Assembly: GCA_024305745.1 (NCBI GenBank)
Contig: JAHRBS010000007.1
Coordinates: 2,046,001-2,110,000, forward strand
Length of the DNA: 64,000 nucleotides
Origin: Polyporus tsugae
Lineage: Eukaryota > Basidiomycota > Agaricomycetes > Polyporales > Polyporaceae
Direction of reading: 5' to 3'
Shown: piece after piece, positions 33,375-44,900 of the stretch
Layout of the letters: every line of letters begins with the position of its first letter
How positions within the stretch are numbered: position 1 is the stretch's first letter
Made by a program: the position numbers and the translations under genes
Notes under the pieces: model-generated
Databases searched by the model: none
What the model was told of the DNA's origin: nothing
The model's input: only the letters and a program-made list of their open reading frames with translations

Positions 33375-36300
33375 ATGGCTGCATCGAAGTTCGCATACCT
33401 CCCAGTCCCCATACCTGCGGACGCAAACTATGAGAAGCAATGCGTGGAGGTGCCTGGCACGAAGCGCCCTGGACAGACGGGTATGTCTCTCTCACCGGGC
33501 CTGTGGCCACGTTCCCGCAAGCTGACGAGGTAACCGGTATCGCTGCGTTCTCATTCCCAAAGGACATTACCGGTCATGTACGTGTTTTTCCATGCTTATT
33601 CTCCTTTCCATTGGATCCAAGAACTGATTCGCTGCCACCTCTCCTTTTCTCTTGACTTCGTCCTCATCTCACAAATCCCTCCTATCCCTCAAAACTGTGC
33701 TTTACTCCTCCAGCGCTGCAACCGTTTGTGGACCTCAAGTCGCCCAACGTATTCACGAACCTTCTCGAGATCTTTGACGAGGGTCTGCGTCGCGCCAATG
33801 GGGGTCCGTTCCTCGGCCACCGTCCCATCATCTCGGAGAACCCACTCAAGTACGCGGACTACCATATCTGGCAGACGTGGCCCGAGGTCGATGCGCGCCG
33901 GCGCGCCTTGGGGAGCGCGCTGCACAAGCTCTTCCAGGATGGCACGCTGGGCGGCGGGGACTTGCCTACGGTCGGTATATGGAGCAAGAACTGTCCCAGT
34001 ACGTGTTGCGCGGACCTTCGCAGAGCGGTCATGTGCTAACATCTATGTTCGCGCGCGATAGACTGGCAGGTAGTAGATCTGTCGTTACAAGCTTATGGCA
34101 AGGTTGGCGTGAGCTTGTACGATACCTTGGGGAAGGATTCCGCAGGTGCGTTGCTCGTGTTCTGGAGGGAGCTGCCGAGACTTACGTCTGATGCGTTGTT
34201 CGATAGAGTTCATGTGAGTAAGATTTTGCAGTGGACTGTTGCGTCTCACACTCACGTATTTCCTCAGCATCAACCACGCCGAACTGACTGTCATCTTCGC
34301 GACTCCGGCGCATATGCCCGCTCTCTTGAAGCTCGTACCGAAATGCCCGAAACTCAAGATGCTTGTCGCGATGGACCCGCTTCCTGCCCAGACGAAGACG
34401 GCCTTGTCTGCTTGGGGTGAGACTCTCAATGTGCAAGTAAAGGAACAGTCGGAGCGTGCGTGTATTCATCCTTGCAAACGTGATTCATAGATTGACATGA
34501 GACCAGTGGAGGAGTTCGGTCGTGCCAACCTCATCGACGTGCTCCCGGCCACCTCTGAGCAAGTCGCTACTATTTGCTACACTTCGGGAACGACAGGTCA
34601 GCCAAAGGGTGCCGTCCTCACCCATGGTGCTCTGGCACAGGCTACGCATGGCTACATGTACCAGTTCGACATGGACACTGCGACGACCTTGATGTCGTTT
34701 CTCCCTCTTGCTCACATCTACCAGGTGAGCATTGGGATGCATATGTTCTTGTATCCCAATCTGACCAGGCGTGTTCGCACTTATAGCGGGTCATGGAGCT
34801 CATTGCCATCGCCATGGGTGCGCAAATCGGGTATACCACCGGCGACCCCCTGAATCTTCTTGATGACCTTGCGGTCTTGAAGCCTCATTTCTTCCCGACC
34901 GTGCCGCGCGTCATCAACAGAATCTATCAGTCCGCCATGGCCGCGGGCACCGCGCCTGGTATCAAAGGGGCGCTCTTCCGCAAAGCGGTCGCGACGAAAC
35001 TGCACAACTTGCGTACCACTGGCTCGTTCCACCACGCGTTTTACGACCGCCTTGTCTTCCGGAAGGTCAGTGTTTCAGCCACGACTTGCCTCACTCTCGC
35101 GTTTACAAACTCTCCTTGTTACAGCTCGCGGCCGTCCTCGGTGGCCGAATGCGATTATTCACGTCCGGTTCTGCGCCTATCAGCGTTAACGTCATGGATT
35201 TCATGAAAATCGGCATTCTCAGCGAGGTTCTTGAAGGTGTGCTTCGTTCTTTGCTGCCATGTTGATCGTTCAGTGTTGACCATCCATCTTACAGGGTAAA
35301 GCGTCATTAAGAGAACAAAGATCGAACCCAGATTGATACGCTTCTATTAAACCCTAGGTACGGAATGACGGAGAACTGCGCCAGCTTCGTCCGAACATGG
35401 ACCTACGACCCCACGGCGAGCGGGACCGTCGGCGCGCCCCTGCCGAACTGCGAGCTCAAACTCGTCGATGTTCCTTCTATGGGTTACTCTGCGGACGATA
35501 AGCCTTATCCCCGTGGTGAGATCTGCATGCGCGGAGAGCAGCGGTTCACTTGCTATTATAAGGGTGAGTGAGATCTGTCAATGTGGTTTTAAGGCAGAGC
35601 CGCACTCAATGACTGACCTACGGTAGACCCCAAGAAGACCGCGGAGACCATTGACGAGGAGGGCTGGTTGCACACTGGCGATGTTGGCTTGCTCGATAGT
35701 GCCCTTCGCCTCAAGATCATCGACCGTGTCAAGGTGAGCAATTTCCCGCAAGTGGGCATACAGGCACACGCTCATTTAGAACACACTTCTGTTGCGCAGA
35801 ATATCATGAAACTGGCTCAGGGAGAGTACGTCGCCCTCGAGAACATCGAGAGCATCTACGGTGGCAGCGCCATCGTGGCGCAGCTTTACGTCCACGGCGA
35901 CTCCCTCCAGTCCTACCTCATCGGCGTCGCGGTCCCGGACCCCGTGCACTTCGCGGCGCTCATCTCCCGCGTCCGGGGCAAAACCGTCTCACCCGACGAC
36001 GTTGCCGCGCTCGGCGAGGCGACGAAGGACCCGCAGATCGTCGTCGCGTTCCTGGCCGAGCTCCAGAAGCAGGCACAAAAGCACCAGCTCAAGGGGTACG
36101 TACCGCGCCGCCGCCTTCGCCCCGTAACCGCGCCCCTCGCTCACACGCTATCTCCCGTCCACGCGATTCGCGACGCAGCTTCGAGCAGATGAAGCGAATC
36201 CATTTGACTCTCGAGACTTTGACTACCGAGAACGGCTGCCTGACGCCGACACTGAAGATCCGGAGGTGCGTTCGGCTGCCGTTCGCACGCGGAGAGAGTG

Positions 36301-36440
36301 CAAACGTTAACTGTAAATCTTCCCCTTTCCCCGTGTTCGGTGTGTTTTGCAGGAAGGAAACGTACGAGCTCTTCAAAGGCCCGCTCGACGCGCTGTACGC
36401 ACTCGGCGAGCCCGGCAACAATGGGCCGGCCAGGCTTTAG
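33375..36440 (+). CDS. Long-chain fatty acid-CoA ligase (acyl-CoA synthetase)
   Basis: Activates long-chain fatty acids to acyl-CoA using ATP. Exons 33375-33480, 33563-33577, 33714-33998, 34062-34145, 34207-34213, 34268-34436, 34491-34724, 34787-35065, 35125-35236, 35295, 35358-35563, 35627-35733, 35800-36095, 36179-36265 and 36353-36440 sum to 691 residues, typical of fungal FAA enzymes. Motifs: [14 protein letters not shown] near the N-terminus, AMP-binding [11 protein letters not shown] (252-262), [28 protein letters not shown] (430-439), [16 protein letters not shown] and [11 protein letters not shown]. No PTS1 and no clear membrane span. Two exons are 15 and 7 nt. Between LSEVLE and GYGMTE the frame is kept only if a single G at 35295 is an exon between two introns of 58 and 62 nt. 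Confidence 0.95.
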
Positions 36441-36813
36441 GGTTGTTGGATGCGTCGCAAGAACTGTCGGGGGGGGGGGGGGGGGGGGTGCTGCTTGGTT
36501 ATTGTAGAACTCTTGTTGATGCTCGATTGTCGTGCGGCGGAGCCGAGCCGTCCGGTTCCTATACGTATACTGGCACGCCGACGTCATGTTGTAATCTACA
36601 GTTGTCTAATGGGCTGTGACATGCGGGACGGGATAGAGGAATAGAATTTTTATGAGGGCGAGAGCAGACGATGCAGGGGTGTGGAAGGTGTGGTGGTAGG
36701 ACAACAGACAACAGGCAACCGGGAATGTACAGGGATCTGTGGACGTCTATCTAAACACTGCTCTGTACAGTTGGGAGACACCAGGTCCGGAGCCCATCTA
36801 GAGGCTTGGGTAT
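36441..36813. other. Convergent 3' region between acyl-CoA synthetase and MFS gene
   Basis: Holds both 3' ends and the G20 tract; nothing else recognised. Confidence 0.4.
36469..36488. repeat. Homopolymer G20
   Basis: Twenty consecutive G starting 28 nt after the acyl-CoA synthetase stop codon, in mRNA sense. Length should be treated as approximate because such runs are hard to sequence. Confidence 0.9.
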
Positions 36814-38962
36814 TTATGAAGGGACGGGAGCCCGTCTGCCTTCGGCGATGCGGCGCGAGAGGGTGGTGCCGAGGAAGCAGATGGTGGTCATGACCATCAC
36901 CCAGAGGTATCGGAGTAGGATGAACTCATAGCCGATGGAGAACGCAAGGAGAGAGCTGGCGAAGGCGGGGCTGAAGGAGCGGGAGAGGCACTGTGTATGA
37001 CAAGTATGAGACGTCAGTGGTTGGGAAGGAGGGATCGGGCCGGTCGGAGGCTATAAGTTTGCGCACCATTGCGAACTGGGTGATCCCGTTAGTCACGCCG
37101 AGAGATGCGGGGTCCGGGGCGGCCTCCTTGACGAGGATCATGCTCACGCTGTGGGGAGGCGAGGTGGTCAGCCACCGGTGCTCGTGTTGTACTATGAATG
37201 GATGCGCTCCGTGCACTCACGAGAAGGCGAGCGCAGCCGTGCGGGATATTGTCAGGATCACGCATATGCCCAGCCATACGAGCGCGTTCGTGGCCGGGTC
37301 GAGCTCGCCCGTGGCGAGGTCGGCCGCGCCCATGCGCGCGAGGATGTTGAGCCCGGGGAGGAGGACGAAGCAGAAGGGCCAGAGGCCCATGCAGAAGTTG
37401 TACATCCGGGCGTTGTCGATGCGGCGCAGGATGTAGGGCATGCAGAATAGCTGAAGGAAAATGGAGACGCAGCCGGATATCGAGAGCGCGTATCCGATTT
37501 GCGTGGCCTGAAAGCGTGGTTGGTATATGGGACCAGAAGAGAAATGGAGAGGACGTACGTCGAATGCAAGGCCGCCTTGGGGTAGGGATGTGTAGCAGAA
37601 AAGGACTGAAGGTGGCATGTCATTAGATAGATGTCAAATAATCGAAGTTGAACATATATATGCATACCAAACGTAACATCGAAACCCGTTGCACTAGGGG
37701 GAGACGGGTATTTAGGAACAATAACCAGAATCAAGAAGACATGGTAGACTGACATGAATGACAAACCGGCACCACTGAGACATAGTGCGCGGATGAGGGG
37801 AATACTAAGAAGATACCGAATACTTGCAGGTTGTGAAGGCTTCTCAAACACTCCTCCGTGGCGCTCAGACATCTGGATGTTGTCCTTGTGTTTACATTGT
37901 TTACTCGGCAGAGACTGTTCGATATGAATGTCAGACAGTTACAGACGCAACGTCGTCGTTGTGTGCATACCTCTCCAAGGTAGAAGTAACCGTACAAACA
38001 GCCCGCCCACGCAATCGCGGCCGCGGCCAAACATGGCAAAAGGTAAGGGTACCGTCGAAATAGCTCTGTGTCAAACCACGCGAATTTCGTTGCAGGGTTC
38101 GACAAGAGGCCGCCCATTAGAGGACTGTATGAAACGAGGATAAGTTGCTATTCAGGAAGAATTTTCGGTGAGATGTGCTTACCCAATGATGGAACCCAAC
38201 GGCCAGCACAAACCGTAGAGCGGGAACGCGATCGCTTGGTTTGTTGAGTCGGTGATCTCTCCCAAGACAGAGTGGATGACCGCGATGTTGCCGGAAAACA
38301 GACCGCCTTGATAATCGCAAAAGTTTAGAGGGCGGGACCGCAATGCTGGCTCGACGGTTGCTTACTCAGTGACCGTGCAAACAACACCCCACCCAAAGAA
38401 GAAGATAAACCCATGAAAACAGTGGCAAGACCAATGCCAAAAATTCCAAGGAGGACGATGGGTCTGCGACCGATCACGTCTAACGCAAAGTATAAGATTT
38501 TGTTCAACCATCACACATCGTGGAGGGGCGTACCAGATAGCCTTGCCCACTGGTATATGGAGACGACCTGAGCGACAGCAAAGCTGCTCTCCTGCGCATT
38601 AATTTAGCGTCGTTCTTTAATGGCACCTTCCCAGTTGGGAAGACGCAGCGGAGATATGGACTCACCACGACACCACTGTAGAAGCCGATCTTGGAGGGGT
38701 CTTCGGTTAAATGGAGGTGGTCCATCATCTCGTTCACGTAGGGGAAGATCTGGGTGAAGGCGATGGGGTCGACGAGCCTGACGGCACACAAGGTGGCGAG
38801 CTGGGCCTTGGGGAGCGGCGTCGGTTTGTCTCGCCTGGTCGACTTTTGGTTCTCCAGGGTGCTGTCGTCGTTGAGGGAGTCATAGTCGTCGAAGAGGGGA
38901 CGAGCTTCTTGGCGTGGTGACTGGGACGAGCCGCTGGAGGAGAAATGGCGGTCGCTGGGCAT
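36814..38962 (-). CDS. Major facilitator superfamily transporter (ZIF1/YCR023C-like)
   Basis: Twelve-span secondary transporter. Ten exons (38666-38962, 38534-38591, 38366-38479, 38183-38306, 37971-38124, 37668-37914, 37559-37605, 37221-37507, 37067-37148, 36814-36990) give 528 residues. A Ser/Asp-rich cytosolic N-terminus leads to PLPKAQLATLCAVRLVDPIAF, which resembles the zinc-induced-facilitator-like group. The MFS motif A region is DVIGRRP (119-125). A conserved cytosolic loop carries GPLMGGLLSNPA after helix 5. Helices end with a C-terminal RRIAEGRR tail. The upstream in-frame ATG at 39013 could add 17 residues; the start at 38962 was chosen because homologues of this type begin near a short polar leader. 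Substrate unknown; a vacuolar or plasma-membrane drug, metal-chelate or organic-acid role is possible. Confidence 0.88.
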
Positions 38963-39513
38963 GGCGCCTATGATAGTCAGGTCGGTGAGTGCAGCGACGA
39001 GAGAGGACAGCATTCGGCGCGGGGGACGGGGAACATATAACAGAACTGGCGACTTCTGAGCTTCTTGATTCACATGGAGGGCTTGACAAATCGTTTTACG
39101 TCTCCATACGGGCTGCCGTTCACGGCGCTCGACAGACCTCGAGTAGACGATGAGGAACGCGGTATCCAGGTTTACCCCGCATCGTGTACAGAAAGGATGG
39201 TGGAGTGGATTGTAGCTGTCGTACTAGCGACCCTTGCGGTTATTATTGTCGGACCGAGTCGGACTGCGAGCTGGCAGAGGTCGATTCCGAGGACTCGGAG
39301 TTGACCTTGCAACTTGTCGAAGCCTGAGATTAGCTACGAATTTCGCCTCGGACTATGCGGCGGCAATGGGCGGTCGAGACGCGGTCCGGGGTGTCCGGCG
39401 AGTCCCATGCCAAACGGGAGCAAACAGGGAGAGGAGTACTCTGAGACTGTTGTGAACCGTGACCACGCCGACTGCGACCCCCGCCTCACCTCACGAAACA
39501 TACCACGCCCGCC
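38963..39513. promoter_or_regulatory. Divergent intergenic region, MFS gene / hypothetical gene
   Basis: 551 bp between divergent start codons. No specific sites recognised. Confidence 0.4.
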
Positions 39514-40370
39514 ATGCATTTTAATTCCAACGACAACCTCGTTCTCGTCGCCCCTCGCCCAGTCCGCCTCGCATCTGGTGCCACTCCTTTCCCCTTTCAT
39601 GCCCCCGCCGCCCATCGCCCCCGATCTCGCGCCGCCATCTTGTCTGCTGCTGCAGATGCCTTTGACCGCTTGAGGCTTGTTGAAGACCACGCCGATCAGC
39701 AGGCTGAATTGTCCGACAGAGATTCTCTATCTCCCCGCGCATCGCCTCGGTATGTCTCCCGATCCACATATCACTGCTCACCGATAAGATCGGTTGTCCT
39801 CCCGCGGTCACTCCGCTTCCATAACCTCATCTTACTCAACGCATCTCCCTCTCAAACAGCTCGACTCCCGCAGAGGCTCTTGAAGAGTTCCTCTCCATCT
39901 TGCAGCATCCAACCACCATCCGCTTTCAGCCTACCTCTCCTATTCTTCGCGCAGCCAACCACAGCACCCACTTCTTCACCTACCGCCGCCAGACGCCATG
40001 CAGCCTAAGTCCTTCCCTTCCCTCTGAGGGGCTCGGATTGACTCTTGGTGATCATGCTGACGATAAGGAGAACGAGACCATCTCGTACCCTTTCAAACTG
40101 TTGGGCACCTCTCTAGGTATGTACCTCCAGCCCCGTCTTGTTGGTCAATTCTCTAATCGTATCCACCGCCGATCCCATACAATAGGATCACCTGTCTCTC
40201 GCATGCAGACGCGCAACCCCTTCCAGCGTCACCCATCTTACGAGACTAACGTTGTGGGACTTCTCCGCCCTCCCTCGGCGCTGTCTCCTTCTCCCACCCT
40301 GGCGCTCTCCCCCGCCGCTATCCCGCTCCCGTTGCCCACGTCCGATGAAATGGAACTCGAGACCGCGTAG
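39514..40370 (+). CDS. Hypothetical Ser/Pro-rich protein
   Basis: I do not recognise a family. Exon 1 39514-39749 and exon 2 from 39860 join in frame (CG|C) and run to a stop at 40370, giving 248 residues. A short helical piece (FDRLRLVEDHADQQAEL) and an acidic/helical STPAEALEEFLSIL segment are followed by FQPTSPILR and a Ser/Pro-rich tail. A typical intron (GTATGT...AATAG, 40117-40185, 69 nt) lies inside exon 2 without changing frame or adding a stop, so the protein may instead be 225 residues. The tail with SP-rich repeats suggests a disordered regulatory protein (inference). Confidence 0.55.
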
Positions 40371-40977
40371 ATATCATCCAAGAGATGTTATCCAAACGAT
40401 CCTCGCATGTCAGAGTCTTAACACCTCATCTCTCGGGGCTCATTGCCCGTAACTCGAAGCTCACAGCCACACAGCTATCGCATCATCCCTGCTGTCGTTG
40501 CTCATCTTTTCTTTGCAGCACCAGTAGATATCCTCCTCGCCCTGTTTTCGTAGTCCCTCCCTCACACCGAAATTACTTTACTATCTGCCTACATATATTA
40601 TTATTACATAGCACCCCGCGAGCGTCATGATATCCTGTGTACTGGCCGCCGACGTCGCCTTCTCAATGTACCATTAGCTATTTTTAAGTAGTACTTTTCC
40701 CTGGAGACTTGACATTCATGTTGTGTGGTATAGTGACTGCTTCGGGGACCTTCTTAGTCGTACGTACGTATTCGCAGCGCTCACAACGAAGTGTACATCA
40801 CCTTGTAATGGATTCTTAACTTTGATACACAAACAGCATTCATGCATATGATGGTGTGTGGGGAAAGAACGGGCGTCGCCAAAGCCCAATCAGGACTCGA
40901 CTGCCGAAGTTCGAATTCAGTTCTGAGCGTAAAGTAGGTACTCTTCGCCACCGACATGCATCTTGACCCGGCCTTCG
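40371..40977. other. Intergenic, no gene recognised
   Basis: Nothing supported; includes AT-richer sequence after the hypothetical gene. Confidence 0.4.
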
Positions 40978-41501
40978 ATGCGTCACCGTCACACCCATAG
41001 GTCCCAGCCAAGCTGGTTCGCCAAAGCGGATTCTCTTGAACAGTACGTGCAGTCCACCCAAATCGACCAGCACCACAAGGCGCACTCACATCCATTCATC
41101 CCAGCTCCAGGCGGGAAGCCCGTCCGCCGAGCCCCGTCGTGGGCTACGCGCTCGTCGCGGCCTCGATCCTGTTCCTGCTCGTCGGCTCGTACGCCGTCTT
41201 CCTCAGCGCGTTCGTCCCACTGACCGGCGTTTGGGTGCGTGGACCCCTGTTGGCGCGCCCCGGTGGCAGTAGCGGCTGACACGTATTCTCGTTTGTCCCC
41301 TTATTGTTGTTGTCTGTGTTCTCGTCGTCGTATGTTCGTTGGCCACGGCCACTCGCCGTTCCCCCCCCCTTAACGTTGAAGTTTCTGGACGCGCTCGCGC
41401 GGGACACGCACTACAAGTACCTCGTGGTCATGCTCGTCGCCGCGGGGACGGGCTTCGTGATCGCGAACTGGGTCGGGTGGCAGTACTACAGGAAATCGTG
41501 A
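40978..41501 (+). CDS. PIG-Y-like subunit of GPI-GlcNAc transferase
   Basis: Small ER membrane protein expected to join the complex that adds GlcNAc to phosphatidylinositol in the first step of GPI-anchor synthesis. Exons 40978-41042, 41111-41234 and 41382-41501 give 102 residues. A basic cytosolic N-terminus is followed by one hydrophobic helix (GYALVAASILFLLVGSYAVF), a short loop ending FLDALARDTHYKYL, a second helix, and a terminal NWVGWQYYRKS that matches the W-x-G-x-x-x-x-R ending of PIG-Y proteins. The assignment rests on length, topology and this tail; other two-span ER proteins remain possible. It converges on SFI1. The second intron (147 nt) contains a C-rich run. Confidence 0.65.
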
Positions 41502-41964
41502 GGGTTGCGATCGGGGGGGGGGGGGAGCTCGGGGCGCGTGAGCTACGTATACGTATACGTATTCAGTACAAAGTACACTGCTTATGTAGGGCACATGTAT
41601 GAGCTTGTGGGTCGATAAATACCGCCTCCGCCGATCGTCGGGGTGCTTCCCTTCTTCGCTCGCCTCTGTTATGTGCCAGGTGTGTACCCCAGTGTCAGGC
41701 ACACTGCGGTAAACAACCCTGGGACCGACTCCGGAGCAACATACGTATATACAACTGCACTACATTGCAAACAAGACATACGCATAAGGACATGTGTGCA
41801 TAGACGGTGGTGCGCAGTACTCGGAACAACAAAAAACAAAACAAAACAAGAAAGCATATCGAGCAGACAACCCAAAACACAACTGAAAGCAATAACTTAG
41901 CACAAAAGCGAGATGAAAGGTCCAGTCCCCCATGGGTCAGCAAGTATCCAGGCCCGTGTACGCT
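41502..41964. other. Convergent 3' region between PIG-Y-like gene and SFI1
   Basis: Contains the G13 tract and alternating ACGTAT sequence at about 41543-41561; otherwise nothing recognised. Confidence 0.4.
41513..41525. repeat. Homopolymer G13
   Basis: Thirteen consecutive G, beginning 11 nt after the stop codon of the PIG-Y-like gene in mRNA sense. Confidence 0.9.
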
Positions 41965-44900
41965 TTAGGGAGGCTCGGGCGAATACGTGCGCTCCGTGGG
42001 GGCACGCGACCGGGGGCGGCGCCGCACCTCCTTCAGCTCCTGCCACAGACTGCTCCGTCCACGTCCAGGGTTCAAGTTGGCCATTGACAGCACGTCGCCT
42101 GCGACGCTCGGCGGCGCGCTCTTGGTTGTTGACAGAGGGCGGATGTCCTTGCGCCACGCGGAGATGCCGCCGCCATACGCCGGCGGCGCGGGCTCTGGTT
42201 CTGTCTCCGATGGGCTGGGATCCTGGGGGATCGTTCGCCGTGAACTGAACTTGGGCCGTTCGGGGGAGCGCGGCTTGCGTGCGCGTTCGGGAGAGGCGGT
42301 GCGAGGCTTGTTTGCGAGTAAACCGGGGATTCCTGTGCGGGAAGGGTTGGTAGAAGGCCGCGCAAAGGGGGCCCTCGACGCGCTCGACGCTGCGCGGGGA
42401 GGCTCCTCTGTTTCGTCCTCTGTGGGGGTCGCAGGTCGAATCGCGCGCCTCGCAGGGAAGACGTTGCGCGCACGCGGGGCCAAAGCGGCTCCGCGTGGGG
42501 CTGTAGGGGCCTGCCTTGGCCCAGATGATAGAAGTTCGAGGTACCGAGCGTAGCTAGAGGAATTGTTAGGAAGCCTTGTATCAACACAGCCGCAATGTAA
42601 GACATACTTGATGGCTTTGTGCTCGATCTTCTTCTTCTGTACCTTCCTCCACAAGGCGAAGGCTTTCCCTACAGCAAACGATCAGCTTGTACTGACAAGG
42701 GCCCATGGTTGATGTGACTTACCAAGCGTGTTGCGACGATCCATCTCCCGTGCTGCCTTCGCCTGCAGAGCTTGAGGCATGAGCTTCTTCCACTTCGCCC
42801 AATACGCCTTCTTGAGGTTGTAGTTGTAGACCTTGACAGCAGTGGGAAGCTATGTCTTTGGATCAGCACGTCGTTGATACAATAACACAGGCAGACTTTA
42901 CGAACCAGAGACTTCCTTTTCCAAGCAGTAAACGCCCGAATGACGAGGTCTGTCTGCTGTTGCCTGATAAAAGAGTCCGCCTGTGATGCAGGTTAGGGAC
43001 GTTCTGAGTTTTCGGGATGGAAGACGCGCACCAACGGTTGCAATCGAATGTCCATATAGCGCTCTCGCCACTTGTCAAACGCACTCGCAACGGTCATCAG
43101 CTTGAATCCTTCTTCCTTCTCCTGTAGCTGCAACCTGCGATGCCGCGCTTTTCTCGCAGCCGTGAGCCAGCGGACAAAGACCTTCCGCGTGTTTTCTGAT
43201 GCCGAGTTAGGACGTCGTCGAATGGTCGCGACGTCACAAGGTACTTACCTGCACGCTTGACGTCCTGGTAGCTCTCCATAAGGCTCAGCTCATGGGCGTG
43301 GCGCTTGCAAACGGCCTTCCACTTCTCGCATGCCCGGCTGAATGCATGCCATGAGGTTCTGTCGTAATTACTTCAAGGCCAATGCACTCACAAGATGACA
43401 GCCTGATCACGGTGCTGAATCGTCTCGAGCTCTCGGAATTTGAGGTCCGCCACACGAGTTGTCCAGTGCCGTAAAGCATTCGCCACGATCCGCTGGAGCG
43501 TATGTCAGGTGCGTCGCAAGGAAAAGGAGACCTCCGATATGTCACGCACCAATACAACCCGACTACGGATTTCTTGCTCAGCAAGCTTCAGGAGACGTTG
43601 CTGTCTCGCTTTAGTATGCCACTCTGGAATCATCGTTAGGACACTTTATGCGCTGTTTGGACGAGGGCAGTACTTACCTTCAAAGACCTTCTTGGCCCTT
43701 CGCATCTGGAGCTCCCTGAGCTTCTTCTCTCGGCGCTTATCCTCGACTTTGGCCGTCCACACATGAAAGCAGCGCCGCAAGACAAAAAACTTCCGAGCGA
43801 CCTTCGCCTGCTTTGCCTTGCGCAGGTGTACGCGGAGCTGCAGGCGCCAGGTCAGCATCATCTGATACTGTAACCGCTCCCTGTCGTAATGGACTGCGAA
43901 GGACTGCGCGTTCTGGTGCGACTGGTAGACCTCGCGCCATCTCTTCAGCACAGAAGCACCCTGAAGAGAAGTGGAGCGCGTCCTAAACAGTTGCGCAAGC
44001 TCTAGCGGAGATATCAGCGATGGTCTGCAAGGCGAGATGTATCGAGACAGATTGACCTTCGCGCTCTCTCTGTTCCTCCATGCGCCTCCTCCACTGTGTC
44101 CACGCTTGTTTGAGTAGACGTAGCGCTCTAACACGGGTCAGTAGCTGGCCACGCTCGTGAGCCTTCCAGATACGCATGATGGCCCGAACCAGGAGGGCAT
44201 GTTGTCTGGCGACGTGTTTGACAGCGCGATTCTCCATAGCCTGACACAGTCATGAGTAGACAACTCAGGATCCACACGAGGTTAACATGCCTGTATACGT
44301 GCTCGCGCAGCTTGCCATCGGCGAAGAGTGTGCTTTAGGACCAGCATATTGTTGAACCGCTCGGCGATATGGTATTGCTCCCTGCGGAATCCCGTGTTAG
44401 AATTCTTTTGCACAAAAAACCAGAAACACTTACTGGCTACGCCTCCAGATGTCCATAGCGTTCGTCATGATGCGCAAATTGCCACGAGCAGTGATGGCCT
44501 TCTCCATATGGTGCATCTCGACTCTGTGACGCCAAGCATCCCACAGACGGTTTCTGAGCTTTTCATCCTGATCGTGCTCGAAGTAATCCGCCGCGGCCTC
44601 GAGTTCGTCCAGTTTACGCAACCTCGCCATCCACCTGTCGAAGAATCGGGCGAGCACCCTCCGAGAGAACTGCTGCGCCGCGAGACGCGATAGGTAGGAT
44701 TGCCGCCACTTCGACCACATGTCCTTCTTCAGCCGCAGCTCGCCCCGCTCGCGCACGGTCTTCATGCGTGCGCGCATGTCCTCTCGCCACTCCAGCTGTT
44801 TGCGGTGATGTTTGCGTTCCTTGTCTTTATGTTGCCAGGTGTAATAGAATCGTTTCAGATACCGGCGATCGGACAAGGCGGCCACGCAGAGGCAGAGCTC

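Noticed and set aside
35237..35357. One 121 nt intron in the acyl-CoA synthetase gene
   Set aside because: It shifts the frame immediately before YGMTEN; no nearby alternative GT or AG corrects it.
35281..35360. tRNA-like sequence around ATCGAACCC
   Set aside because: It resembles a T-loop by chance; no acceptor stem or D-arm can be paired, and it lies in a well-supported intron.
43359..43391. A 33 nt intron in SFI1
   Set aside because: A 54 nt intron (43338-43391) uses the same donor, keeps the same frame and fits the size of the others.
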